DNA of 64,000 nt. Origin: Anthropogastromicrobium sp050944455. Its GTDB lineage: Bacteria; Bacillota; Clostridia; Lachnospirales; Lachnospiraceae. Positions 43,390 to 50,620 of this stretch are shown piece by piece. The first letter of the stretch is position 1. Every line of letters starts with the position of its first letter. Both the position numbers and the translations under genes were made by a program. Under the pieces are notes generated by a model, which was not told where the DNA came from, did not search any database, and saw only the letters and a program-made list of their open reading frames with translations. Where the stretch lies: the NCBI GenBank assembly GCA_050944455.1, contig JBMNRC010000015.1, positions 1-64,000 of the forward strand, written 5' to 3'.

Positions 43390-43464
43390 ATGCAGTCAGA
43401 AGCAATCGGAGTTCTGTCCGCAACCGAGTGTGCGGTTTCGCAGGAGCCCCTGCCGGCGGGCTGA
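43390..43464 (+). CDS. Tiny open frame (24 residues), uncertain
   Basis: Reads MQSEAIGVLSATECAVSQ then EPLPAG and a stop. GGGGAAG lies about 10 bases upstream. It falls between the candidate LytTR site and a strong terminator, and its stop overlaps the start of a second tiny frame (TGATG). There is no family match I recognise. It could be a leader peptide, a signalling peptide or chance. Confidence 0.2.
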   Translation: MQSEAIGVLSATECAVSQEPLPAG

Positions 43465-43508
43465 TGACAGCATGGATTTTCGGACTGCTGTTGTGCAAAA
43501 ATGCGTGA
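43464..43508 (+). CDS. Tiny open frame (14 hydrophobic residues), uncertain
   Basis: Reads MTAWIFGLLLCKNA, start overlapping the stop of the previous tiny frame, stop abutting the terminator stem. The hydrophobic composition with one Cys is of interest beside an AgrC-like kinase, but the length is so small that chance is quite possible. Confidence 0.18.
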   Translation: MTAWIFGLLLCKNA

Positions 43509-43558
43509 AACCATCCACCTGATATTCTGGCGGACAGAATATCGGGCGGATGGTTTTT
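43508..43558 (+). terminator. Strong terminator upstream of the lipoprotein genes
   Basis: AAACCATCC (43508-43516) pairs with GGATGGTTT (43548-43556), and inside it GATATTCTG (43521-43529) pairs with CAGAATATC (43535-43543); TTTTT ends it. It would close the kinase-regulator transcript or a short transcript starting near 43395. An 8-bp tandem repeat CATTAAGT follows at 43559-43574. Confidence 0.93.
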
Positions 43559-43643
43559 CATTAAGTCATTAAGTCAGGCAATTCGCCGGAAAAATCAGAG
43601 GCGTTTGACGGCAAAGCCCGCTAAGTGAAACTCAAGGAGATCA

Positions 43644-44762
43644 ATGATGAAATGGAGAAAGGTATTTTGCGTGGTGTCTGCGGCTGCTTTCTGCTTCCTT
43701 AGCGGCTGCGATATCCATATGAACGCTTCGGAAAGAGTGGGTTCGCAGGAATCCGGAAAGGCTTCCGGCTCCGACGGGTCAGTTGCCGGGGCGGAGGAGG
43801 GAAGCGGAGAAACCGCGGAAATTACAAAAATGCCGGTCCTGACGGTGGGTTATCAGCCGTACGACATCTATGATGTGGCGGAAAAGGCGTTCGGCATGCA
43901 GCCGGACGAAGTCGACCGGAATCTTGATGAATACGGACAGCTGGCGATTACTCCGCAGGATAAATACAGGCCATTGGCAAACACCGGCATTATGATCTAT
44001 ACGGACGGTTTGGGAGTAGTAATCCGCTTTGAAGATAATGCGGAGGGGTACTGGTCGGTGTTTCATAATGCCTTGCTCATGGCCCGGAATTCAAAAGATG
44101 CTTTTGTCAATACAGATTATTCCTGCGTCCCCTCGGATCTGGCTATTGCTTTCCCGATGGATGAGGAAAAACAGGCAGTGCTCGAAGACGCGGCAGAAAA
44201 AGTTTCGGAACAGCTGCAGGAATATGGATTTGATCTGAGCAGCTGGTACGGAGGGGTAACCGATGCGGACTTCTGGGAATGGTATTCTGAGAACGGCGGC
44301 CACCTGTACGAAGATTTCACGCCGGAAGACGAAGTCTGCTACCTGAACTTTAGGGTGAAAGCTGACGGGCATCCGATTGAGGATATGAATCAGGAATGCC
44401 TGATTTATGTCGTGTATTCGGTCAGCAGGCAGAAAATGCTTCTGATGGATGCGTACGCGCCGCTGCCCGGCAAAGTGCAGTCAGAGAAGCAGGTTGACAT
44501 CATCTCGGAATCGGACGCGGAACTGCTCGCGCAGGATATCATGAAACGCAGTTACAATATCACGGATCCGAAAGTGACGGACGCGGAACTGGTGTATGTC
44601 GCACCCGGATTTGGATGGAAAGATTCGGACAACAAGACGATGACCATTGTTCCCGCGTGGAAAGTTGGGTACGCGGTGACCGTGGATGGGGTATCGACTA
44701 CCGATTACATTTACCTGAACGCGGAAACGGGCATCCAATTTTCAAACAAGACGCCCCTGTAA
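43644..44762 (+). CDS. Lipoprotein of unknown family (paralogue A)
   Basis: A 372-residue exported protein that I do not assign to a named family. The signal peptide ends in the lipobox LSGC (Cys22). Residues 25-60 are a Ser/Gly/Glu-rich linker, then the mature part begins MPVLTVGYQPYDIYDVAEKA. Other landmarks shared with paralogue B at 44948 are AFGMQPDEVD, ALLMAR, IAFPMDEEKQ, SWYGGVTDADFWE, DEVCYLNF and the C-terminal YIYLNAETGIQFSN. The last third alternates hydrophobic strands and turns (ELVYVAPGFGW; VPAWKVGYAVTVDG), like PepSY-type or other beta-rich folds, but no catalytic motif is visible. AAGGAG precedes ATG 43644. It is the first gene after a LytTR pair and before an ABC transporter, suggesting an extracellular sensor or accessory protein of that system. 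Confidence 0.75.
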   Translation: MMKWRKVFCVVSAAAFCFLSGCDIHMNASERVGSQESGKASGSDGSVAGAEEGSGETAEITKMPVLTVGYQPYDIYDVAEKAFGMQPDEVDRNLDEYGQLAITPQDKYRPLANTGIMIYTDGLGVVIRFEDNAEGYWSVFHNALLMARNSKDAFVNTDYSCVPSDLAIAFPMDEEKQAVLEDAAEKVSEQLQEYGFDLSSWYGGVTDADFWEWYSENGGHLYEDFTPEDEVCYLNFRVKADGHPIEDMNQECLIYVVYSVSRQKMLLMDAYAPLPGKVQSEKQVDIISESDAELLAQDIMKRSYNITDPKVTDAELVYVAPGFGWKDSDNKTMTIVPAWKVGYAVTVDGVSTTDYIYLNAETGIQFSNKTPL

Positions 44763-44821
44763 CTGGAATATGGCAATCAATCTTCCATGCTTTTATACTC
44801 ACTCAATTGAAAGGGAAAAAT

Positions 44822-44932
44822 ATGAGAATAATCCGTAAAATCCGCCTGGCGATCCTCATTCTTGGGATTATCACATCTGCAGCAGCTGTATCCGCTGTAG
44901 CGGAAGAAAGCTATGATGAATGCCAGAGATGA
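44822..44932 (+). CDS. 36-residue exported peptide
   Basis: Begins MRIIRKIRLAILILGIITSA, then AAAVSAVAEESYDECQR and stop. The basic start, hydrophobic core and AVSAVA-E cleavage-like site form a good signal peptide, leaving a mature piece of roughly nine to ten residues (EESYDECQR). GAAAGGG is 9 bases upstream and a TATACT lies at 44794-44799. It is placed between the two lipoprotein paralogues and just ahead of paralogue B. It could encode a secreted signalling peptide, or be the stump of a broken third paralogue of which only the signal remains. Confidence 0.5.
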   Translation: MRIIRKIRLAILILGIITSAAAVSAVAEESYDECQR

Positions 44933-44947
44933 TCATAAGAAGAAGTG

Positions 44948-46105
44948 ATGATGAAAGTTAATAACGTACTTTTTGTATTATTGGCGGTATTGCTTTGTAT
45001 TTTGAGTACAGGCAATAAGGAGATCATCGCTTCGGAGAGAGTGCGTGAGTCGGCACAGACCGTTGGTCCAGAGGTATCAGCTGCCGGAACGGAAGAGGAA
45101 AGCGGAGGAACCGAAGAAATTGCGAAGATGCCGATTCTGACTGTCAGTTACCAGCCATACGACATCTATGACCTGGCGCAGAAGGCGTTCGGTATGCAGC
45201 CGGACGAAGTGGATCAGAAACTGAATGAGGACGGACAGCTGATGATTACTCCGGAGAACAGGGAAGTTCCCAATGGAAATACGGTGATTTACATATATAC
45301 CGCTGGAATCGGCGCATCGATCCGCTGGGAAGATCTGGCTGAAGGCTACAGGGCTGTTTTTTCGAACGCGCTGCTCATGGCCAGAGATTCCTATTGTGAC
45401 GGATCGGACTGCACGTCCGGTGAAAACCAGACCGGCAGAATCAGTTACGCGAACTATGATTATACTGATGAACCATCCGCGATGAAAATCGCGTTTCCGA
45501 TGGATGAGGAAAAGCAGAAAACCCTGAATAATGCGGCAGAGGATGTCGCCCAGTTCCTGGAATCAGTCGGAATCAGGGCTGACAGCTGGTACGGAGGTGT
45601 AACGGACGCGGAGTTCTGGGAAAAATCCTACGCTGACGGCGGTTGCAAAACGCCGGGATTTGAACCGGAAGATGAAGTCTGTTTCCTGCGCTTTTCGCAG
45701 GCGATCAACGGGTTTTCGTGGCTGGATCTCCATGGGGAGAGCGAGATATACGCGGTTTATTCGGCGGCCAGGCATAAAATTCTGATGCTTGACCTGAACC
45801 TGCCGGTAACGGGCCAGATACAGTCGGAGCAGGAGATCACGGTGATTCCGGAGCCGGACATCAGGCTGCTTGCGGAGGATATCCTGAAAACCCGGTACTG
45901 CATCGCCTCGCCGGAAGTGACGGAGGCTCAGCTGGTTTATGTAGCGCCGATGTTTGGAAAAATTGACGAGGAGAACCAGACGATGATTCTGTATCCGGCA
46001 TGGCAGGTCGGCTTTACGGTATACGCGGACGGGGAACCAGTGACCGATTACCTCTACCTGAACGCGGAAACGGGAGTTCAATATACCAATGAGATGCCGC
46101 TGTGA
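44948..46105 (+). CDS. Secreted or membrane-tethered protein of unknown family (paralogue B, no lipobox Cys)
   Basis: A 385-residue paralogue of the lipoprotein at 43644, similar over its whole length (MPILTVSYQPYDIYDLAQKA, AFGMQPDEVDQ, SWYGGVTDAEFWE, LVYVAPMFG, YLYLNAETGVQYTN). The signal region VLFVLLAVLLCILSTGN has Asn where paralogue A has the lipidated Cys, so it should be either cleaved and secreted or kept as a signal anchor. It also carries an insertion of about 15 residues near residue 155 (SDCTSGENQTGRISYANY). The start codon is uncertain among GTG 44945, ATG 44948 and ATG 44951; only a weak AAGAAG precedes. It stands 13 bases ahead of the first ABC permease, so it is probably translated with the transporter. 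Confidence 0.72.
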   Translation: MMKVNNVLFVLLAVLLCILSTGNKEIIASERVRESAQTVGPEVSAAGTEEESGGTEEIAKMPILTVSYQPYDIYDLAQKAFGMQPDEVDQKLNEDGQLMITPENREVPNGNTVIYIYTAGIGASIRWEDLAEGYRAVFSNALLMARDSYCDGSDCTSGENQTGRISYANYDYTDEPSAMKIAFPMDEEKQKTLNNAAEDVAQFLESVGIRADSWYGGVTDAEFWEKSYADGGCKTPGFEPEDEVCFLRFSQAINGFSWLDLHGESEIYAVYSAARHKILMLDLNLPVTGQIQSEQEITVIPEPDIRLLAEDILKTRYCIASPEVTEAQLVYVAPMFGKIDEENQTMILYPAWQVGFTVYADGEPVTDYLYLNAETGVQYTNEMPL

Positions 46106-46118
46106 AAGGATTCCAGAC

Positions 46119-46928
46119 ATGAAAGATGATTTTTTTCTGACAGATCTGCGGAGATGCGTTGTTTCACGGCGTTTTGCGGCGGTCGTACTGCTGATTGCGC
46201 TGATCAGCGCCGCGGGAAACAATGACATTCTGTATGCCATTCAGACTGGCGGCGGTTCTAATATTTCCAGTCTGTTTGAACTGGAAAACAACCTGACTTT
46301 TGACAAATTCAAATGTGTGCTCGCCGCGGTGCTGGCTGCGCTTTACGTGGGAAGTTTTGTGGAGGACAGGGAACATCATTACCTGCGGTATATCCTGTCA
46401 AGAATCTCCCTTCAGAAATATGCGGCCTGCAGACTCCTCACGGTGTGGCTCAGTACCGTACTGGCGACGGTATGCGGCTTCGGGCTGATGTGCCTGACGC
46501 TGAAGCTGACGGGAGTCATGAATTTCAGATTCACTCCAGAGGCCAACCAGGAGTATTTTCGGTTTTATTCTCTGGCCAGAAGTGATTTCGCCTTTTTGTA
46601 CCTGATCCTTCTGGGCGTGAATTTCGGGATGTCAGCGGCCGTGGCGGCTGTGTTCGGCATGTGGCTCTCGACCTTTCGCAATGAGCGGTACGTCGCGGTG
46701 GGCGGGGCGATTCTTTCGTTCTATTTCCTGTATGCCGTCTCCATCTATTTTCTCCCGGGGATTCTGTCTTTTGAGGCAATCGGCAGCAGCCTGAATCAGA
46801 GAGAATTCCTCACGAACACGGGTGTGGTCCTGTACCACCTGGTTTACCTCGGACTGTGGTACGCCGCCGCGGGCAGTATTTTTTATCATGCCGTGAACAG
46901 GAGGTGGGAGCGTGGGCAGCTTGTTTAG
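46119..46928 (+). CDS. ABC-2-type transporter permease (first)
   Basis: A 269-residue integral membrane protein with about six hydrophobic segments: FAAVVLLIALISAAGNN, FKCVLAAVLAALYVGSFVE, LSTVLATVCGFGLMCLTL, FAFLYLILLGVNFGMSAAVA, VAVGGAILSFYFLYAVSIYF and a last segment near residue 250. The sequence VGSFVEDREHHYLRYILSRI resembles the cytoplasmic loop of ABC-2 exporters where the ATPase docks. AAAGGA precedes ATG 46119. It overlaps the next permease gene by 17 bases. The substrate is unknown; exporters of this layout near LytTR pairs often handle peptides or confer resistance to them. Confidence 0.82.
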   Translation: MKDDFFLTDLRRCVVSRRFAAVVLLIALISAAGNNDILYAIQTGGGSNISSLFELENNLTFDKFKCVLAAVLAALYVGSFVEDREHHYLRYILSRISLQKYAACRLLTVWLSTVLATVCGFGLMCLTLKLTGVMNFRFTPEANQEYFRFYSLARSDFAFLYLILLGVNFGMSAAVAAVFGMWLSTFRNERYVAVGGAILSFYFLYAVSIYFLPGILSFEAIGSSLNQREFLTNTGVVLYHLVYLGLWYAAAGSIFYHAVNRRWERGQLV

Positions 46929-47802
46929 CAAAAGCCTGGCCGTGATGAAAAACCAGTTCTGCAAGACGGCTAAAGACAGCAAGTTCTGGATCTGTGCGAT
47001 ACTGACCGTCTGTATACTGGTGCAGTATCTGTATCCGCTGAATGTGAGCGGGCTGAAGTACGGCACAAAAACCACGCCGTTTCTGCTGTCGGTTGTCTAT
47101 ACGGACGCTTACATCAGCAATGGACTTCTGAAAGTCCTGATTTATCTGGTCATGGTTACCGTCTTCTGCGACGCTCCCTTTGTCTCGGAACAGACGCAGT
47201 ACGAGGTGGTGCGCAGCGGCGTCGGAGCCTGGCATCTCGGGAAAATTCTCTATATCTGGCTGATGTCATTCCTATATCCGCTGTTTCTCTCTGTTGTGAT
47301 TTTTGTTATTGTGCTTCCCACGGTTACTTTTCATGATCTCTGGGGAAGCACGATGAGAGATATGGCGGATATGTATGGCAGTGTCCTTGCCTATACGGGG
47401 TCGTTGATGCCGCCGGTACGAGTAATCAAAATGATCTATCCGTGGTCAGCCCATGCGCTGACTTTCCTGATCTCGGCCCTGTCGAATGTCTTTATCGGAT
47501 ATGTCATCTACCTGGGCAACCTGTGGGTGAACCGGAACGGCGCAGGTGTTGCGGCGGCGGTATTTATCGTCATGGTGGATCCCATTGTGGATTACTGGGG
47601 GATCGGAAAACATAACTGGCTGTACCGGATTTCACCGATCAGCTGGAGCAGCATAGAACACTGGGATATCGTCGGAAGCATGGAGCCGATACCGATGGCG
47701 TATGCTTTTGCGGGTTATCTGATTCTGATCGCGGTGCTCGGGGCCGGAATTTTCCTGGTGTGCGGTAAAAGAAGGAATATACTGACCGCGGGCGTTCAGT
47801 GA
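46912..47802 (+). CDS. ABC-2-type transporter permease (second)
   Basis: A 296-residue membrane protein with about six hydrophobic segments (FWICAILTVCILVQYLYPLN; VLIYLVMVTVFCDAPFVSEQ; YIWLMSFLYPLFLSVVIFVI; ALTFLISALSNVFIGYVIYL; GAGVAAAVFIVMVDPIVDYW; GYLILIAVLGAGIFLVC). It starts with GTG at 46912, with AGGAGG at 46900-46905, inside the end of the first permease gene. FVSEQTQYEVVRSG is in the place of the docking loop. The two permeases presumably form a heterodimer driven by the following ATPase. Confidence 0.82.
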   Translation: MGSLFSKSLAVMKNQFCKTAKDSKFWICAILTVCILVQYLYPLNVSGLKYGTKTTPFLLSVVYTDAYISNGLLKVLIYLVMVTVFCDAPFVSEQTQYEVVRSGVGAWHLGKILYIWLMSFLYPLFLSVVIFVIVLPTVTFHDLWGSTMRDMADMYGSVLAYTGSLMPPVRVIKMIYPWSAHALTFLISALSNVFIGYVIYLGNLWVNRNGAGVAAAVFIVMVDPIVDYWGIGKHNWLYRISPISWSSIEHWDIVGSMEPIPMAYAFAGYLILIAVLGAGIFLVCGKRRNILTAGVQ

Positions 47803-47829
47803 CACAGCGCGAGGAAGACAGGAGAAAAG

Positions 47830-48501
47830 ATGGGTGAGACGGTGAAAACGGAGATTGTCATCTCCGGACTGAAAAAGGTGTTTGGCCCGGCGACAGTCCT
47901 CACAGATATCAATCTGAGACTGGAGCAGGGCAGAATTTACGGCCTGGTCGGAAGAAACGGGTCCGGGAAAACGGTCCTTCTGAAGATTATCTGCGGCCTT
48001 CTGACCGCGACTTCCGGCAGCATTTCTTACCGCGGAATTCCGAAGGAAACGCAAAAATTTCCAGCGGAAAATATGGGCGTTCTGATTGAAAACCCCGGAT
48101 TTCTGCCGGATTATAACGCTTTCCGGAACCTGAAATTTCTGGCGGATATCCGGCATAAAATCGGAAAGCAGGAGATCCGGGACGCCATCACGACGGTAGG
48201 GCTGGACCCGGACAGCAAAAAGCACGTCGGAAAGTATTCGCTGGGCATGCGGGAACGCCTCGGCATTGCACAGGCGATCATGGAAAATCCCAGAATTCTT
48301 CTTCTGGACGAGCCGACGAACGGGCTGGACAACGAAGGCGTGCAGGAGCTCAGAAATCTGCTGGACAGGCTGCGCTCGGAAGGAAAACTGATTGTCCTTG
48401 CCAGCCATTCCCAGGAAGATATCGGGCTTCTCTGCAACGAGGTTTACCGGATGGACCACGGCAGGATTATTGAGAGAGAGGTGCTTCGGGAAAACGGGTG
48501 A
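47830..48501 (+). CDS. ABC transporter ATPase
   Basis: A 223-residue ATPase. Walker A is GRNGSGKTVLL, the Q loop region is ENMGVLIENPGFL, the signature is LGMRERLGIAQAI (LSGGQ replaced by LGMRE, as in many antimicrobial-peptide and ABC-2 exporters), Walker B is ILLLDEPTNGLD and the switch His is in VLASHSQED. It is the last gene of the operon, 27 bases after the second permease, and is followed by a strong hairpin. With the two permeases it makes a complete exporter. Confidence 0.95.
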   Translation: MGETVKTEIVISGLKKVFGPATVLTDINLRLEQGRIYGLVGRNGSGKTVLLKIICGLLTATSGSISYRGIPKETQKFPAENMGVLIENPGFLPDYNAFRNLKFLADIRHKIGKQEIRDAITTVGLDPDSKKHVGKYSLGMRERLGIAQAIMENPRILLLDEPTNGLDNEGVQELRNLLDRLRSEGKLIVLASHSQEDIGLLCNEVYRMDHGRIIEREVLRENG

Positions 48502-48613
48502 GAGTTGAAGAAGCAGAAGTCCGGCGCCGGCCTCAATGTGCCGGAACCGACGGGTGAGAAGAGAAGCATCGGGTCTCCCGAGGCGTTTATACAATGAAAA
48601 GGGTTATCTTTCA

Positions 48614-48652
48614 GGCGGGGAAGCCGGGCAGAAAACGCCCGGCTTCCCCGCC
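48614..48652 (+). terminator. 16-bp hairpin after the ABC-2 operon
   Basis: GGCGGGGAAGCCGGGC (48614-48629) and its complement (48637-48652) pair completely around AGAAAAC. The T-run is poor (GGCTGTTGTC), yet the position after the last gene fits a terminator. Confidence 0.75.
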
Positions 48653-48716
48653 CGGCTGTTGTCAAAACTGCTCAGGGATTCCCAGGGGCGCTTGGGAAGC
48701 TTATGAAATTTGTTTC

Positions 48717-48745
48717 TTGATTTCCTCTGAAGCAATTATTAAAAT
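48717..48745 (+). promoter_or_regulatory. Promoter of the antiporter gene
   Basis: TTGATT (48717-48722), 17 bases, TAAAAT (48740-48745), giving a leader of about 85 bases to the ATG at 48837. Confidence 0.8.
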
Positions 48746-48836
48746 TCTATTAGGACAAAACGGATATTTCCGCAGAAAAACCGGGCCGAAAGCCCGGACC
48801 GGAAGCGGGTATTTGCCCTGAAGGAGACGGGAGATT

Positions 48837-50051
48837 ATGGATACGCTGCAAATCCTCAGAGATTTGTGTATAATTCTGATTTTTGCCAAGTTCTTTGCCC
48901 TGCTGGCCAGGAAGATCCACGCGCCGGAGGTTGCCGGCGAGATCGTCGCCGGCCTGCTGATCGGTCCCTCCGTGCTGGGGCTGGTGAAACAGAGCGATTT
49001 TATCTCGGGCATGGCGGAAATCGGCGTCATCCTTCTGATGTTCTCGGCCGGCCTGGAGACAAACGTTGACCAGCTCAAAAAATCAGGCGTGAAAGCTACC
49101 CTGATCGCGGCCTGCGGCGTACTCGTACCGATGTTCCTCGGCGCGATTCTTTACTCATGCTTCTACGGGTTCGGCGCGTGGGGTTCCGACCGGTTCCTGC
49201 ACGCGGTGTTCATCGGGACGATCCTGGCGGCTACCAGCGTATCCATCACGGTACAGGTGCTCCGCGAGCTCGGCAAAATCCAGACGGAAGTGGGCGTGAC
49301 GATTACCAGCGCCGCGGTCATCGATGATGTTTTCGGCATTCTGGTCCTGACCGCGGTTCTCTCCATGAAGGATCCCACCGCCAATATCGGCCTGGTGGCG
49401 CTCAAGACGGTTCTCTTCTTTGTGATCGGCATCATCGTCGGCATCTTCATCCTGAAACTGATGAAGATCCTGGACGCGAGGTACCCGCACACCAGAAGAA
49501 TGCCGATCATCGGAATGTGCCTGGCTTTCGCATATTCGTATGTGGCGGACAAGTACTTCGGCGTGGCGGACATCACCGGCGCCTACATCGCGGGCATCGT
49601 TCTCTCGGAGCTGAATGATTCCGGCTATATCGAGAGAAAGATGGACATCAACTCCTACATGATTTTCGGGCCGATCTTCTTCGCGAGCATCGGCCTTCAG
49701 ACGAACCTCCGCACGCTGGATCCCAGAATTCTGGTATTCTCGGTGTGCTTTGTGATCGTCGGCATGGCGGCCAAGATTATCGGCTGCGGTTCCTGCGCGA
49801 AGGCGCTGGGCTATTCCCGCGGCGATTCCCTCAAGATCGGCGTCGGCATGATGACCCGCGGCGAGGTCGCCCTGATTGTCGCGCAGCGAGGCCTGAAGGC
49901 GGGGATGATGGAGTCCAGTTTCTTCACCTGTGTCATCCTGCTGATTATCGTCAGCTCCATCACGACGCCGATTATCCTGAAGCGCCTGTACGAGAAGGAT
50001 TCCCAGACGCCGCCGGCGCAGAAAAAGGCCGCCGCGGCCGCGAAGGCCTGA
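48837..50051 (+). CDS. CPA2-type cation:proton antiporter
   Basis: A 404-residue membrane protein with 11 to 12 hydrophobic segments of the monovalent cation:proton antiporter-2 (KefB/NapA-like) family. Typical parts are IFAKFFALLARKIHAPEVAG, EIVAGLLIGPSVLG, MAEIGVILLMFSAGLETN, LAATSVSITVQVLRELGKI, ITSAAVIDDVFGILVLT with the paired acidic-residue region of the ion path (IDD), ADITGAYIAGIVLSEL and MMTRGEVALIVAQRGL. The C-terminus is a short Ala/Lys tail with no TrkA-N regulatory domain. AAGGAG precedes ATG 48837. It has its own promoter and terminator. Likely role: sodium or potassium exchange for pH and ion balance; the ion is not decided. Confidence 0.94.
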   Translation: MDTLQILRDLCIILIFAKFFALLARKIHAPEVAGEIVAGLLIGPSVLGLVKQSDFISGMAEIGVILLMFSAGLETNVDQLKKSGVKATLIAACGVLVPMFLGAILYSCFYGFGAWGSDRFLHAVFIGTILAATSVSITVQVLRELGKIQTEVGVTITSAAVIDDVFGILVLTAVLSMKDPTANIGLVALKTVLFFVIGIIVGIFILKLMKILDARYPHTRRMPIIGMCLAFAYSYVADKYFGVADITGAYIAGIVLSELNDSGYIERKMDINSYMIFGPIFFASIGLQTNLRTLDPRILVFSVCFVIVGMAAKIIGCGSCAKALGYSRGDSLKIGVGMMTRGEVALIVAQRGLKAGMMESSFFTCVILLIIVSSITTPIILKRLYEKDSQTPPAQKKAAAAAKA

Positions 50052-50103
50052 GAGAAATACCGCCGGGTACGGCGGGTCCGCAAATTTTAAGACAGTATAC
50101 CGG

Positions 50104-50148
50104 AAGGCTTTCATCCGGCGGCTGTGCCGCCGGGCGGAAGCCTTTTTT
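50104..50148 (+). terminator. Rho-independent terminator after the antiporter gene
   Basis: AAGGCTT/AAGCCTT outer stem (50104-50110, 50138-50144), CCGGCGGC-TGT-GCCGCCGG inner stem (50115-50133), then a T-run. Confidence 0.93.
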
Positions 50149-50620
50149 AGGAATTTTTCAGGATCTTTCACCGGATTAACAGAGTTTTTCCACCGTTTGT
50201 TCACAATTCCCTGATATTCTACAGTCATCGGTAAGGAGATAGAAATCCAGGGCCGGCAGGGAACTGCGAAACGGGCAGGAACCGGAAGCCGGCTGACGGG
50301 GGAGCACAAACCGCCGGTACCGATTGATCATAGAGAAACCGACACGGGTAACCGAAACAGGCAACCGAAACCGGGCAGCCGGCAGACAGAGTTACCCGGA
50401 AACAGTAAGACAGAAACAGCGCAATTCAGAAAAGAGAAATGAAGGACCGGGAAACGGAGACAGAGAAACGGAAACCGGGAGACAGAGAAATTTTATTTAG
50501 GTAGCTGATGGCAGAAACGCCCGGGCATACCGGACGCTGACAGTCCTCTGGAATATCTGGCAATTCAGAAAATTCCGGGGAAAGAAAGGCCGGCGGAAAA
50601 GCCGGGACAGAGGTAAGAAA
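50149..50620. repeat. Spacer of GAAACCGGGAGACAGAG-type micro-repeats
   Basis: From about 50230 to 50500 the words GAAACCGG, GGCAACCGAAAC and GACAGAGAAAC recur irregularly; no gene. AGAGGT at 50609-50614 is the ribosome binding site of the next gene. No clear promoter was found. Confidence 0.6.

Noticed and set aside
43560..48500. Mobile element carrying the ABC-2 block
   Set aside because: GC content is lower, but no transposase, integrase, terminal inverted repeat or target duplication is visible, so only past transfer can be suggested.
48594..48821. 75-codon open frame after the ABC-2 operon
   Set aside because: It reads through the terminator hairpin and the antiporter promoter, so it is not a plausible gene.
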